Positions 25,580-34,584 are shown, counted from the stretch's first letter. The stretch is DNA of 64,000 nucleotides from an uncultured Hyphomonadaceae bacterium (GCA_913057945.1 CAJXOF010000004.1:186001-250000); one strand, 5' to 3'. A program made the numbers and translations. The notes: generated by a model from the sequence alone, not told the origin.

Positions 25580-27448
25580 ATGTCTGCAACCGAGGCCAAA
25601 ACTGTGTCTAAATCTGCGCTGCGCAAGGGAAAGCCCAAGGCCGGGGTGGAAGGCCTGCTTCGTGTTGTTGAAGGCAGTCCGATCGTGATGGATCCATCGC
25701 GTGATTCCCTTCTGACCGAATTCGGCAAGAAGACCCTTCAGGACCGCTATCTGCTGCCCGGAGAATCCTATCAGGACATGTTTGCGCGCGTCTCGCTGGC
25801 CTTTGCCGACGACACCGAGCATGCCCAGCGCCTGTACGACTATATGTCCAAGCTCTGGTTCATGCCTGCGACGCCTGTTCTCTCGAACGGCGGCGCGGCC
25901 CGTGGCCTGCCCATTTCCTGCTTCCTGAACCAGGTTGGCGATTCGCTGGACGATATTGTCGAGACCTGGACCGAGAATGTCTGGCTCGCATCGAATGGCG
26001 GCGGCATCGGCACTTATTGGGGCAATGTCCGCTCGATTGGCGAGAAGGTCGGTCAGAATGGCCAGACGTCCGGTATCATTCCGTTCATCCGTGTCATGGA
26101 CTCACTCACGCTGGCCATCAGCCAGGGCTCGCTGCGCCGGGGTTCGGCCGCTTGCTATATCGACGTGCACCATCCGGAAATCGAGGAGTTCCTCGAAATC
26201 CGCAAGGCGTCCGGCGACTTCAACCGGAAATCCCTGAACCTGCACCACGGCATCAACATCACTGATGATTTCATGGACGCGGTTAAGAAGGATGAGGATT
26301 ACGGCCTCATCAGCCCGAAATCGAAGGAAGTGATCCGCACGATCAACGCCCGGAAGCTGTGGCAGAAGATTCTCGAACTGCGCATGCAGACAGGCGAGCC
26401 GTACCTGCTGTTCACCGATACGGTGAACAATGCGATGCCGGCTCATCAGCGCAAGCTGGGCCTGAAAGTCACCCAGTCCAATCTCTGTTCCGAAATCACG
26501 CTGCCGACCGGCGTCGACCATGCCGGCCAGGACCGCACCGCTGTATGCTGCCTGTCTTCGGTCAATGCCGAGAAGTATCTGGAATGGTCCAAGGATGAGA
26601 CCTTCATCGAAGACATCTTCCGCTTCCTCGACAATGTGCTCGAAGACTTCATCGAGCGCGCGCCGCCGGAAATGGCCCGCGCCGTCTATTCCGCCAAGCG
26701 TGAGCGTTCGGTCGGTCTCGGCCTGATGGGCTTCCACTCCTTCCTGCAGACGATGAACGTGCCGCTGGAAAGCGCCATGTCGAAAGTCTGGAACGAGAAG
26801 ATGTTCAAGCACATCCGTCAGGGCGCTGATGCCGCTTCGGTCAAGCTCGCCAAGGAGCGGGGCCCTTGTGAGGATGCCCGCGATGTCGGCATGATGGCCC
26901 GTTTCAGCCACAAGATGGCTGTCGCGCCGACCGCGTCGATCTCCATTATCTGTGGCGGTACCTCGGCCGGCATCGAGCCGATCCCGGCAAACGTCTACAC
27001 GCACAAGACGCTGTCTGGCTCCTTCACGGTGAAGAACCAGCAGCTCCAGCGCCTGCTGGCCAGCAAGGATATGGACACGGACGAGATCTGGACCTCCATT
27101 CTGGAGCATGAAGGCTCCATCCAGCATCTCGCCTGCCTGGACGAGCATGAGAAGTCTGTCTTCAAGACGGCGTTCGAAATTGACCAGCGCTGGATCATCG
27201 AGCTGGCTGCTGACCGCACGCCTTATATCTGCCAGTCGCAGTCCCTGAACCTGTTCCTTCCGGGCGACATCGCCAAATGGGATCTTCACATGCTGCATTG
27301 GACAGCTTGGGAACGCGGTCTCAAATCGCTCTATTACTGTCGCTCCAAATCGGTACAGCGCGCGGCCTTTGCCGGGTCTGAGAAGTTGGAAATCCAGAAA
27401 ATGGACACCCCGAACACCGATTATGATGAATGTCTTGCCTGTCAGTAG
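25580..27448 (+). CDS. nrdA: class I ribonucleoside-diphosphate reductase, alpha subunit
   Basis: 622 residues. It reduces ribonucleoside diphosphates to deoxy forms for DNA synthesis, together with NrdB. Catalytic residues are all visible: C114 (SCFLN), N301-L-C303-S-E305, C324 in VCCLSS, radical-transfer Y585-Y586 (SLYYCRS), and the C-terminal redox pair C618/C621 (ECLACQ). The N-terminus goes straight into the catalytic barrel with no ATP-cone, so the protein is about 140 residues shorter than the E. coli enzyme and probably lacks dATP activity control. nrdB lies about 5.5 kb downstream rather than adjacent. GGAGG precedes the ATG. Confidence 0.96.
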   Translation: MSATEAKTVSKSALRKGKPKAGVEGLLRVVEGSPIVMDPSRDSLLTEFGKKTLQDRYLLPGESYQDMFARVSLAFADDTEHAQRLYDYMSKLWFMPATPVLSNGGAARGLPISCFLNQVGDSLDDIVETWTENVWLASNGGGIGTYWGNVRSIGEKVGQNGQTSGIIPFIRVMDSLTLAISQGSLRRGSAACYIDVHHPEIEEFLEIRKASGDFNRKSLNLHHGINITDDFMDAVKKDEDYGLISPKSKEVIRTINARKLWQKILELRMQTGEPYLLFTDTVNNAMPAHQRKLGLKVTQSNLCSEITLPTGVDHAGQDRTAVCCLSSVNAEKYLEWSKDETFIEDIFRFLDNVLEDFIERAPPEMARAVYSAKRERSVGLGLMGFHSFLQTMNVPLESAMSKVWNEKMFKHIRQGADAASVKLAKERGPCEDARDVGMMARFSHKMAVAPTASISIICGGTSAGIEPIPANVYTHKTLSGSFTVKNQQLQRLLASKDMDTDEIWTSILEHEGSIQHLACLDEHEKSVFKTAFEIDQRWIIELAADRTPYICQSQSLNLFLPGDIAKWDLHMLHWTAWERGLKSLYYCRSKSVQRAAFAGSEKLEIQKMDTPNTDYDECLACQ

Positions 27449-27804
27449 GGCTTCAACCCGAAATTGCGCACAGAAATTGGCCGGCATCCCATGGGGTGCC
27501 GGCTTTTTTCGCGCATCAGGAGAGGGGGGCAGGCGCATGATTAAGGTAATTTCGACCCAGCACGCTGCATGATTTCCCCAGATTTTACAGTTAGTTAACG
27601 ACGCCATAGGCCGGAAATCCAGCCATTTGCCCCCTAAAAAACATAATTTTACCGGGTTCTGGAACAAACTCTACAGAGGCGAGTTTGATAGGCATGTATT
27701 AATGCAATTCGACCGATTGGCGTTTGGGGCGCGCGAGTTCTTTATGCTAAGTTAAGCGTCGAGCGGTCTAATCCTTGAATACGTTATCGTTCGAGGATGA
27801 AGGC
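27449..27804. other. 356-base gap: nrdA terminator and upstream region of the lipoprotein gene
   Basis: It starts with the nrdA terminator (27480-27509). A CtrA-like site with one mismatch, TTTA-N7-TTAAC, lies at 27584-27599. TATGCT near 27742 could be a -10 for the next gene, but no well-spaced -35 is seen. No coding frame is convincing. The rest shows nothing I can name. Confidence 0.4.
27480..27509 (+). terminator. rho-independent terminator of nrdA
   Basis: GCCGGCATCCC pairs with GGGGTGCCGGC across a tiny loop and is followed by TTTTTT (27504-27509), 31 bases past the nrdA stop. Confidence 0.9.
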
Positions 27805-28674
27805 ATGAGAGGTATAAGGCAGATGGTGTTTGCAATTTCTTCCGCAGTCATCACGATGGCGTGCCAGGGGTGCGTATCGACGTCACCCCATGAGCAGGTC
27901 CGTGCCGAGCCCATTGCCCCTCCGACACTAGGCATGCAACTCGCTGCGCCTGCCAGCTACGCACCCAATACAGGTCCGACCGTGCCGAGCGCGGCGTCGG
28001 TCCATGTTTTCAGTGCCCAGTCTGCCCGGTTCAGCGGCGTGCCGCTGGATGCCACGAACACGGTCGCAGCCCAGCTGCTGGTCGATCAGCCAGTCGATTA
28101 CCGGTCTGCCCCGGCAGCAGAGTATATTGTGCCGAACAACACACGTGTTGACTGGGGCAATAGTGAAGCTCTGGTCGCTGTTGCGGCCGAACGAAGCCGT
28201 TCCGCGCTCTCGCGTCCTGGACGGATCGAAAAGGACATCGCTGCGGAGATCGCCATTTCTGCACCGAAGGAAGTCACTGGTCTGAAATTCGATGTCGGCC
28301 TCGCGCCGCGCATCGCCGTCCGGGAAGAGGGCGAGATTCTAACGCGCCGCGTCGGGGGTGAAGTCCGGATCGGTCAGGATTTTGACCTGCTGGACCGCAA
28401 TGGCCAACCGCAAGGCTGGTACATTTTTGCTGGCGCTGATGGGGAAGCCCTTGTCTGGGATGCCGATGCCAGCGGATTCCGACCGAATTTGGGTGACATG
28501 TCCCTGACTGATCAGGTCACAGTGGGTGATCTCCAGGCGGGCGTATCCGTACAACGCAGCGGCGGCGAACTTTCGCTCAGCTATATCCGCCGTGAAGTGA
28601 AATATTCTGACCGGAATGTCAGCATCAGCGAGACTGAAGATTTCGCAGGTGTTAGTTTCACGATGCGTCGTTAA
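27805..28674 (+). CDS. putative lipoprotein with LpxR-like C-terminal beta-strand region
   Basis: 289 residues from the ATG at 27805 (AGGATGAAGG upstream); a TTG at 27775 is an alternative. The N-terminus looks like a lipoprotein signal (MRGIRQMVFAISSAVITMAC; a second Cys follows two residues later). Residues ~20-155 are Ala/Pro/Ser-rich with no known domain. Residues ~158-289 resemble the end of the next gene's product: YIFAGADGEALVWDA versus YFFVGVDGRAVARDM, VGDLQAGV in both, and a final hydrophobic strand. This suggests half of an LpxR-type outer-membrane barrel without its catalytic residues. Function unknown. Confidence 0.75.
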   Translation: MRGIRQMVFAISSAVITMACQGCVSTSPHEQVRAEPIAPPTLGMQLAAPASYAPNTGPTVPSAASVHVFSAQSARFSGVPLDATNTVAAQLLVDQPVDYRSAPAAEYIVPNNTRVDWGNSEALVAVAAERSRSALSRPGRIEKDIAAEIAISAPKEVTGLKFDVGLAPRIAVREEGEILTRRVGGEVRIGQDFDLLDRNGQPQGWYIFAGADGEALVWDADASGFRPNLGDMSLTDQVTVGDLQAGVSVQRSGGELSLSYIRREVKYSDRNVSISETEDFAGVSFTMRR

Positions 28675-28690
28675 CTGTTAATCAGAGCAC

Positions 28691-29722
28691 ATGCAGGCTC
28701 GATTCACACCCATTCAAGCTGCGGCCCTCGTCGCAGCTTTTTTATATGTCCCAAGCGCTGACGCGCAGGCCGATCAACCGACCGTGCCGCCGAAGCCGGC
28801 CGTCGTATCTTTTTCAACAGAAAACGACTTCTTCGGGGGCGGTACGGACCGCAATTATTCGAACGGACTTCGTATCGAACGCGTGTCAGGCGCCGACAAT
28901 GTCCATCCGGGGCTGAAATGGGTCGCTGACCGTCTGCCCTGGCTCGATCTGGATCGCACGGAACTCCGGCAGGGGTTTGCCATTTCGCATGCCATCTTCA
29001 CGCCGGAAGACATCCAGTCGTTTACCCCGGACCCTACGGATCGCCCTTATGCCGCCTGGCTTGCCCTGTCATCGACCGTGGCTGCCAGCAGCGAGAACAC
29101 GCAGGACACATTGCAGGTCAATCTCGGCGTCGTCGGCCCGTCCGCAGCCGGCGAGTTCGTCCAGAATACCTGGCACGGAATCATTGGTGTGCCGACGGCG
29201 AAGGGGTGGGATCACCAGCTCAAGGATGAGCCCGGCATCGAGATCATCGCACAGCGCATGCAGATGTTTGACGGGCCGGATCTGCCGCTGGGCCTGGAGA
29301 CCGATTTCGGGGCCCACCTCGGCGTCGCCCTCGGAAACGTCCGCACCTATGGCTCAACCGGCCTGACGGCCCGGATCGGATGGGATCTGAATTCGAGCTT
29401 CGGTCCACCGCGCATCCGCCCGGCCCTGTCCGGAGCAGGGGAGTTCGTGCCCGGTACGCCCGAAGATCCATTAGGGGGGTATTTCTTTGTGGGTGTAGAT
29501 GGCCGGGCGGTTGCCCGCGACATGTTCCTGGATGGCAATCTCTGGCGTGATGGTCCGAGGGTGGAAGATCGACGGCCCATAGTCGGCGACTTGCAGGCCG
29601 GGGTCGCCATGCATTATCGCAGCGTGCAACTGGCCTTCACCTTTGTGAACCGGACCGAAGAATTCATTCGACAGGACGGCCCGCAACGTTTCGGCGCGCT
29701 GTCGATCAGTATCTCCCGCTAA
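28691..29722 (+). CDS. LpxR-family outer membrane protein (lipid A deacylase-like, DUF2219)
   Basis: 343 residues with a signal peptide (cleavage near ADA-Q at 26). The opening strand VVSFSTENDFFGGGTDRNYSNGLRIE and DRPYAAWLALS match the LpxR family, whose Salmonella member removes the 3'-acyloxyacyl group of lipid A in the outer membrane. Candidate catalytic residues are N-D in STENDFF and Q158/H162 in FVQNTWHGIIG (Q-x3-H spacing as in LpxR). It ends in LSISISR-type alternating strands. It lies 16 bases after the related lipoprotein gene and is probably co-transcribed with it. Activity on lipid A is inferred from family. Confidence 0.88.
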   Translation: MQARFTPIQAAALVAAFLYVPSADAQADQPTVPPKPAVVSFSTENDFFGGGTDRNYSNGLRIERVSGADNVHPGLKWVADRLPWLDLDRTELRQGFAISHAIFTPEDIQSFTPDPTDRPYAAWLALSSTVAASSENTQDTLQVNLGVVGPSAAGEFVQNTWHGIIGVPTAKGWDHQLKDEPGIEIIAQRMQMFDGPDLPLGLETDFGAHLGVALGNVRTYGSTGLTARIGWDLNSSFGPPRIRPALSGAGEFVPGTPEDPLGGYFFVGVDGRAVARDMFLDGNLWRDGPRVEDRRPIVGDLQAGVAMHYRSVQLAFTFVNRTEEFIRQDGPQRFGALSISISR

Positions 29723-29819
29723 ATCCGCATTTCCCTCGCGGCTGTCTTGCGCCCCTTCCGGCCGCGTCGCACAGTGCCTGAAAATGGCGCGCAGGAACGT
29801 GCCGGCACGGGAGGAAACT

Positions 29820-31805
29820 ATGCGAATTCTTTGTGGCGTGGCTGCAGCCATATTGCTGGCGGCCTGTTCTCCAGGCTCAGAGCGTGATGCGCCGGATCAT
29901 GCCGCCAAGGCCCCGCCAATCGGCGAGGCGACGGATGTGACCCGCGCGGCGAATGTGGCCGTGGCTGAGCGCCTGCCCCTGGAAGAGACATCCGACTTTG
30001 TCGACGCGACGCGCGGCCTGCTGGCCCAGCTGAAGCAGGACACGATAACGGACGCGGAGGGCAATGTTGTCTGGCAGGTCAGCCGCCGGGATTTCATTGC
30101 AGGCGACAGTCCTGACACGGTGAATCCGTCACTCTGGCGGCAGGAACGGCTGAACTCCGAGCACGGCCTGTTCGAGGTGATGGACGGCATCTACCAGGTG
30201 CGAGGCTACGACCTTGCCGTCATGTCGGTGATCCGGGGCGACACGGGGTGGATCATCGTGGACCCGCTGCTCAGCCAGGAAACGGCCGCTGCCGCGCTGG
30301 GCCTGGTGAACGACACACTCGGTGACCGGCCAGTGACCGGCGTGATCTATACCCATTCGCATGGTGACCATTTTGGCGGTGTGCGCGGGGTGATCGACGA
30401 GGCTGACATGGAGGCGCGGGGTGTGCCGGTGCTGGCACCTGTCGGCTTTACGGAATCTGCCGTGGCCGAGAATTTGCTCGCAGGAAACTATATGAGCCGC
30501 AGGGCGGTGCTGATGTTCGGCAATACGCTGCCCAGCGGACCAACGGGTCAGGTGGGCGTGGGGCTCGGACCGGCCTTGTCACAGGGGACGATCGGCCTGA
30601 TCGAGCCGACGGAAGAGGTGCCGGGCCGGGGCACGGTTCGCGTGATTGATGGCGTGACATTCGAATTCATCGACGCGGCCGGCACCGAGGCACCGGCGGA
30701 GTTCATGTTTTACTTGCCGGACTTCAATGCGCTCTGCACCGCGGAAGTCGCCACGGCCACCTTCCACAATGCGCTCACCCTGCGCGGCGCGAAGGTCCGC
30801 GACCTACTGGAATGGAGCCGGGTGATTGATTATGTCCTGACCGAATATGGTGAGCGGTCTGACGTCGTCTTTGCGTCGCATCACTGGCCGACCTTCGGGC
30901 AGGAGAATGTCGAGACCTTCCTGCGTGGTCAGCGGGATATCTATCGGTACACGCACGACCAGACCGTTCGGCGCGCGAATCGCGGGGAAACCCAGTTCGA
31001 GATTGCAGAGGAACTGGCCGAGCCGACCGTACAGTCCGAGCATTTCGACACGCGCGGCTATTACGGCACGCTGAACCACAATGCGAAGGCCGTCTACCAA
31101 GGCTATTTCGGCTGGTGGGATGGCGTACCTGCCACGTTCAACGCGCATCCGCTGGAAGCGAAGGCCAGCCGGTTCATCAAGGCGGTTGGGGGAGAGGATG
31201 CGGCGCTGGCGATCGGTCAGGAGGCTTTTGATGAGGGCGATTATCGCTGGGCCGCGGAAGTGCTGAACTATGCGGTGTTTGCAAATCCCGAAAATCAGGC
31301 GGCCCGAGACTGGCTTGCGGCGAGCTACGAACAGATGGGTTTTCAGGCCGAGAGCGGCGCGTGGCGCGACTTCTACCTGACGGGCGCGCAGGAATTGCGG
31401 AATGGCCTAGCCGATGCGGGCGCCGTGCGCACGCGCAGCCGGGAGTTCGTCGAGGGCGTGCCGACGATTGAATTGTTCAATGCGCTGGCGGTACGATATG
31501 CCCCCGAGAAACTGACACGCGATCCGTTCGAACTGAACTTTCGTTTCACTGATACTGAAGAGGATTTCGTGATCGATGTCGGCCACGCCACGGCGTTCCC
31601 GCGTCCGGGGGTGCAGTCTGAGGGAGCGGTGGCAACCCTCACCCTGTCCCGTGATGCCTTCAATGATCTGATTCTCCAGACCCGCAGCTTTCGCGAGATT
31701 GCGGCGGCGGGTGAGGCAAATCTCAAGGGTGACCCGACCGCATTGCTCGCCTGGTTCACGGCGCTGGAGACGCCTGATTTCTGGTTCAATGTCGTCGAGC
31801 CCTGA
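29820..31805 (+). CDS. alkylsulfatase-type metallo-beta-lactamase lipoprotein
   Basis: 661 residues from the ATG at 29820, just after GGGAGGAAAC; lipobox LLAAC at residues 12-16 (MRILCGVAAAILLAACSPGS). The MBL domain has THSHGDHFGGV (zinc ligands), later TAEVATATFHN and FASHHWPTFG; RGYYGTLNHNAKAVYQGYFGWWDG is the alkylsulfatase dimerisation/substrate segment, and an SCP2-like domain closes the protein (about 540-661). Type III alkylsulfatases of this layout (SdsA1) hydrolyse primary alkyl sulfates such as SDS. It would be lipid-anchored in the envelope. Natural substrate unknown. Confidence 0.92.
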   Translation: MRILCGVAAAILLAACSPGSERDAPDHAAKAPPIGEATDVTRAANVAVAERLPLEETSDFVDATRGLLAQLKQDTITDAEGNVVWQVSRRDFIAGDSPDTVNPSLWRQERLNSEHGLFEVMDGIYQVRGYDLAVMSVIRGDTGWIIVDPLLSQETAAAALGLVNDTLGDRPVTGVIYTHSHGDHFGGVRGVIDEADMEARGVPVLAPVGFTESAVAENLLAGNYMSRRAVLMFGNTLPSGPTGQVGVGLGPALSQGTIGLIEPTEEVPGRGTVRVIDGVTFEFIDAAGTEAPAEFMFYLPDFNALCTAEVATATFHNALTLRGAKVRDLLEWSRVIDYVLTEYGERSDVVFASHHWPTFGQENVETFLRGQRDIYRYTHDQTVRRANRGETQFEIAEELAEPTVQSEHFDTRGYYGTLNHNAKAVYQGYFGWWDGVPATFNAHPLEAKASRFIKAVGGEDAALAIGQEAFDEGDYRWAAEVLNYAVFANPENQAARDWLAASYEQMGFQAESGAWRDFYLTGAQELRNGLADAGAVRTRSREFVEGVPTIELFNALAVRYAPEKLTRDPFELNFRFTDTEEDFVIDVGHATAFPRPGVQSEGAVATLTLSRDAFNDLILQTRSFREIAAAGEANLKGDPTALLAWFTALETPDFWFNVVEP

Positions 31806-31811
31806 GGCCAG

Positions 31812-32669
31812 CTAGTCGTCCAGCTGATCGTGGAAGAAGTCTGCGATCATCGGCGCGGCCTTGTCCCCCTTTGCGCCAAGGCGTTCGTTCAGGCTCTTGT
31901 GGTCGCGATTCTTGACGAGGCGCGCTTCGGCCTTGTGTCCGGCGCTGTTGATGGCTTCGGCCAGTTCCTTGGCCCGGCTCGGTGAAACGGCACGGTTCAC
32001 ATAGAGCAGCAGGAAGGGTGGAATGTCTGTTGTTTCCTCGACCTGCAAGGTTGGGGAGGCGGCTGCCCAGACGTCCTGATCGTCGCTGGTGAAGGTCGGG
32101 TGGTAGAAGTCCGGGATGTCGCCGTCATGGCCGGTGCGGGCCAGGTTGTATGCGGCGCTGTCCATCGCGACGACGCCCTTGATGACCGCGGGTGTCAGGT
32201 CGAAGGCGTCCAGATAGTCAGGATCAATGGCGACGAGCGCCGCCATGTGCGCCCCCGCCGAATGGCCCATCAGGAAGATCTTTTCCGGGTCGGCGCCAAA
32301 CTCTTCCGCATGTTCATGAAAATAGGCGATCGCGGCAGCGGCATCTTCTTCCTGGGCAGGGAAGGGATGGCCGGGCGCGAGGCGGTAATTGATGGCGACG
32401 AACACGAATCCCTGGTCGGTGAAATAGTCGGACTGGAACATGCCCAGCGCATTCTGCTTGTTGCCGAAGGTCCACGCGCCGCCATGCATCATGATGATCA
32501 TGGGCGCGCCCTCAGCGTCCTCGGGAATATAGACATCCGCGCGCACATCGCCCGGATCGAGGCCCGGCGCTTCGGCATAGATGACATCCCGCACCACTTT
32601 TGCGCTGGCGGGCGCAGCGCATGCGAAGGCCGAAACCACGGCAATAAGAATGACACTGAAGAAACGCAT
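31812..32669 (-). CDS. exported alpha/beta hydrolase (HSL-like esterase)
   Basis: 285 residues from the ATG at 32669, with a signal peptide ending near APASA. Oxyanion-hole motif IMMHGGAWTFGN and nucleophile elbow LMGHSAGAHMAA are typical of hormone-sensitive-lipase-like esterases. The catalytic His is probably in KNRDHKSLNERLG. Where an acidic residue is expected (usually GxxD after a late strand), the sequence reads LLLYVNRAVSPSRAKE, without Asp or Glu at the usual place, so the acid may be elsewhere or missing. Faces the alkylsulfatase gene end to end with 6 bases between. Confidence 0.88.
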   Translation of the reverse strand: MRFFSVILIAVVSAFACAAPASAKVVRDVIYAEAPGLDPGDVRADVYIPEDAEGAPMIIMMHGGAWTFGNKQNALGMFQSDYFTDQGFVFVAINYRLAPGHPFPAQEEDAAAAIAYFHEHAEEFGADPEKIFLMGHSAGAHMAALVAIDPDYLDAFDLTPAVIKGVVAMDSAAYNLARTGHDGDIPDFYHPTFTSDDQDVWAAASPTLQVEETTDIPPFLLLYVNRAVSPSRAKELAEAINSAGHKAEARLVKNRDHKSLNERLGAKGDKAAPMIADFFHDQLDD

Positions 32670-32825
32670 AGATATCTTGTCTCGCAAGGCGGGGATGGAA
32701 CGCTTAGACCCCCGGATTGTGCCGATCATTCTGCACTAATCCGGACGGCGCCACCCCTAAGCGGGAAATATGCCAAAACTGTGGGCAAGCCTGTGAACAA
32801 GTACGCTTTGCCGCAGTCAAACATC

Positions 32826-32863
32826 TTGCGGCAAGAGCCTCAATGAGGCACTATATGTGGTGT
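32826..32863 (+). promoter_or_regulatory. nrdB promoter with NrdR box
   Basis: TTGCGG (32826-32831), 18 bases, ACTATA (32850-32855), the same geometry as at nrdA. GCACTATATGTGGTGT (32848-32863) matches the nrdA NrdR box at 13 of 16 positions and covers the -10. I find no second box at a 31-base distance. Confidence 0.72.
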
Positions 32864-32905
32864 AGATTGTTCCAGAAAACGCAGTAAATGACGTAGGAGG
32901 CCCTG

Positions 32906-33934
32906 ATGGCTGACGGAAATTCCAATGTGCCCGGACTTTTGACCGCGAGCCGGGCTTACAAGCCCTTCCGTTACCCGTGGGCGTATGATTTCTGGAAGGT
33001 CCAGCAGCAGGTGCACTGGATGCCGGAAGAAGTGCCCCTCGGTGAGGATTGCAAGGATTGGGCAGTGAAGCTCAGCGATTCCGAGCGCAATCTGCTGACC
33101 CAGATCTTCCGTTTCTTCACCCAGTCTGACGTGGAAGTCGGTGCGAACTACATGGAGCATTACATGCCCCTGTTCAAACCGACCGAAGTGTCGATGATGC
33201 TGGCCTCGTTCTCTAATATGGAGACGATCCACATCGCGGCCTATGCCCTGTTGCTCGAAACAATCGGCATGCCCGATTCGGAATTCTCGGCCTTCATGGA
33301 ATATGAGGAGATGGCCGCCAAGCACGACTATCTCGGCCAGTTCGGCACCGAGACGAATGAGGACATTGCGGTCTCCATGGCCGTGTTCGGCGGGTTTACC
33401 GAAGGTCTGCAGCTGTTTGCCAGCTTTGCCATGCTGATGAACTTCCCGCGCTTCAACAAGATGAAGGGCATGGGCCAGATCGTGTCCTGGTCGGTGCGCG
33501 ATGAGTCGCTGCACTGCGAAGGCATGATCAAGCTGTTCCACACATTCTGCGCCGAAACCGGCGTCATGAATGATGCGCTGCGCGAACGAATCCGCGAGTG
33601 CTGTCGCACGGTGGTGACGCTGGAAGACAAGTTCATCGAGCTGGCCTTCGAGATGGGGCCGGTCGAAGGGATGACCGCTGACGACATCAAGCAGTACATT
33701 CGCTACATTGCTGACTGGCGCCTCGGCCAGTTGAAGCTGGAGCCGGTCTTCGGTGTGACCAAGCACCCGATCCCGTGGCTGACGGAAATCCTGAACGGGG
33801 TCGAGCACGCGAACTTCTTCGAACAGCGCGCGACGGAATACTCCAAGGGCGCAACCAGCGGCGACTGGCATGGCGACGACGGCGTATGGTCGAAATTCGA
33901 CCAGCGCAAGCTGGTGGATGCGACCACAAGCTAG
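32906..33934 (+). CDS. nrdB: class Ia ribonucleoside-diphosphate reductase, beta subunit
   Basis: 342 residues. It houses the diiron-tyrosyl radical. D75 (TQSDVE), E106 and H109 (METIHIAAY) and the radical tyrosine Y113 align with E. coli D84, E115, H118 and Y122 at a constant offset of nine, so it is a Tyr-radical enzyme. A second set follows (EDIAVSMAVFGGFTEGLQ, WSVRDESLHCEGM). The N-terminus has no ATP-cone. TAGGAGG precedes the ATG. It is transcribed alone, with its own NrdR-type promoter and terminator. Confidence 0.97.
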   Translation: MADGNSNVPGLLTASRAYKPFRYPWAYDFWKVQQQVHWMPEEVPLGEDCKDWAVKLSDSERNLLTQIFRFFTQSDVEVGANYMEHYMPLFKPTEVSMMLASFSNMETIHIAAYALLLETIGMPDSEFSAFMEYEEMAAKHDYLGQFGTETNEDIAVSMAVFGGFTEGLQLFASFAMLMNFPRFNKMKGMGQIVSWSVRDESLHCEGMIKLFHTFCAETGVMNDALRERIRECCRTVVTLEDKFIELAFEMGPVEGMTADDIKQYIRYIADWRLGQLKLEPVFGVTKHPIPWLTEILNGVEHANFFEQRATEYSKGATSGDWHGDDGVWSKFDQRKLVDATTS

Positions 33935-33956
33935 GCGTCAGCGACACGAGGCACAG

Positions 33957-33998
33957 CAAGGCGCGCTATCCGGACTGGAGAGCGCGCCTTGTTCTTTT
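33957..33998 (+). terminator. rho-independent terminator of nrdB
   Basis: CAAGGCGCGCT (33957-33967) pairs with AGCGCGCCTTG (33981-33991), then TTCTTTT. 23 bases past the nrdB stop. Confidence 0.88.
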
Positions 33999-34014
33999 CA
34001 GCCTGCCTGATGGA

Positions 34015-34386
34015 TCAATACCAGTACGGCACGGCGCCATAATAGGAATAGACGCTGCGGCCATAGGCATCGTCGCGCAGACGGTCGTATTCGGTGCGCT
34101 TGAGCGTCGGAGCCCCGCGCAGCTGATCTTCGTCGAGATCTACGACATAGCCTTCCTTCGATTCGTCATAGTCGAGCGACTGCCAGGGGAGGGGATGATA
34201 TTCTTCGCCGATCCCGAGAAAGCCACCAAAGGACATGACTGCATACGCGACTTTGCCGCCGCGTTTGTCCAACATGAGACTGTCGATATGACCGATCTTG
34301 TCGCCAGCCATGTTGTAAACGCTGGTGCCCTCAACCCGATCTGAACTGATCAGCGGGTTTGAACTCAATGTTGCATCGTTTGACAT
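34015..34386 (-). CDS. PRC-barrel domain protein
   Basis: 123 residues from the ATG at 34386 (GGGAGGT upstream). The PRC-barrel core is LISSDRVEGTSVYNMAGDKIGHIDSLMLDKRGGKVAYAVMSFGGFLGIGEEYHPLPWQSLDYD. The C-terminus is Tyr-rich (YSYYGAVPYWY). Stand-alone PRC-barrels are common in alphaproteobacteria, often stress-linked; some join ribosome or photosynthetic complexes. Partner unknown. I looked for, and did not see, a GGAAC-type stress promoter before it. Confidence 0.9.
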   Translation of the reverse strand: MSNDATLSSNPLISSDRVEGTSVYNMAGDKIGHIDSLMLDKRGGKVAYAVMSFGGFLGIGEEYHPLPWQSLDYDESKEGYVVDLDEDQLRGAPTLKRTEYDRLRDDAYGRSVYSYYGAVPYWY

Positions 34387-34530
34387 GGATACCTCCCTGT
34401 CATGGTGAAAGCCCCACCAGTAAGCGACCAATGCGTGAGGCACGGGGACGATCCATGATTGCGCGGGTTTAATCCGGCAAACCATGATGCGGGGCCAGTC
34501 GAGAACGGGGCCGAATCCAGAACGAATGAA

Positions 34531-34556
34531 GGGCTGCCCGTGGCCCTGGGCAGCCC
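34531..34556 (-). terminator. possible terminator of the UrcA gene
   Basis: GGGCTGCCC (34531-34539) and GGGCAGCCC (34548-34556) form a 9-pair stem, 8-base loop, 29 bases past the stop on the minus strand. The tail is only moderately T-rich (TTCATTCGTTCT). Confidence 0.5.
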
Positions 34557-34584
34557 CTCCAACGCTATTCCGGGAGGAAAAGGT

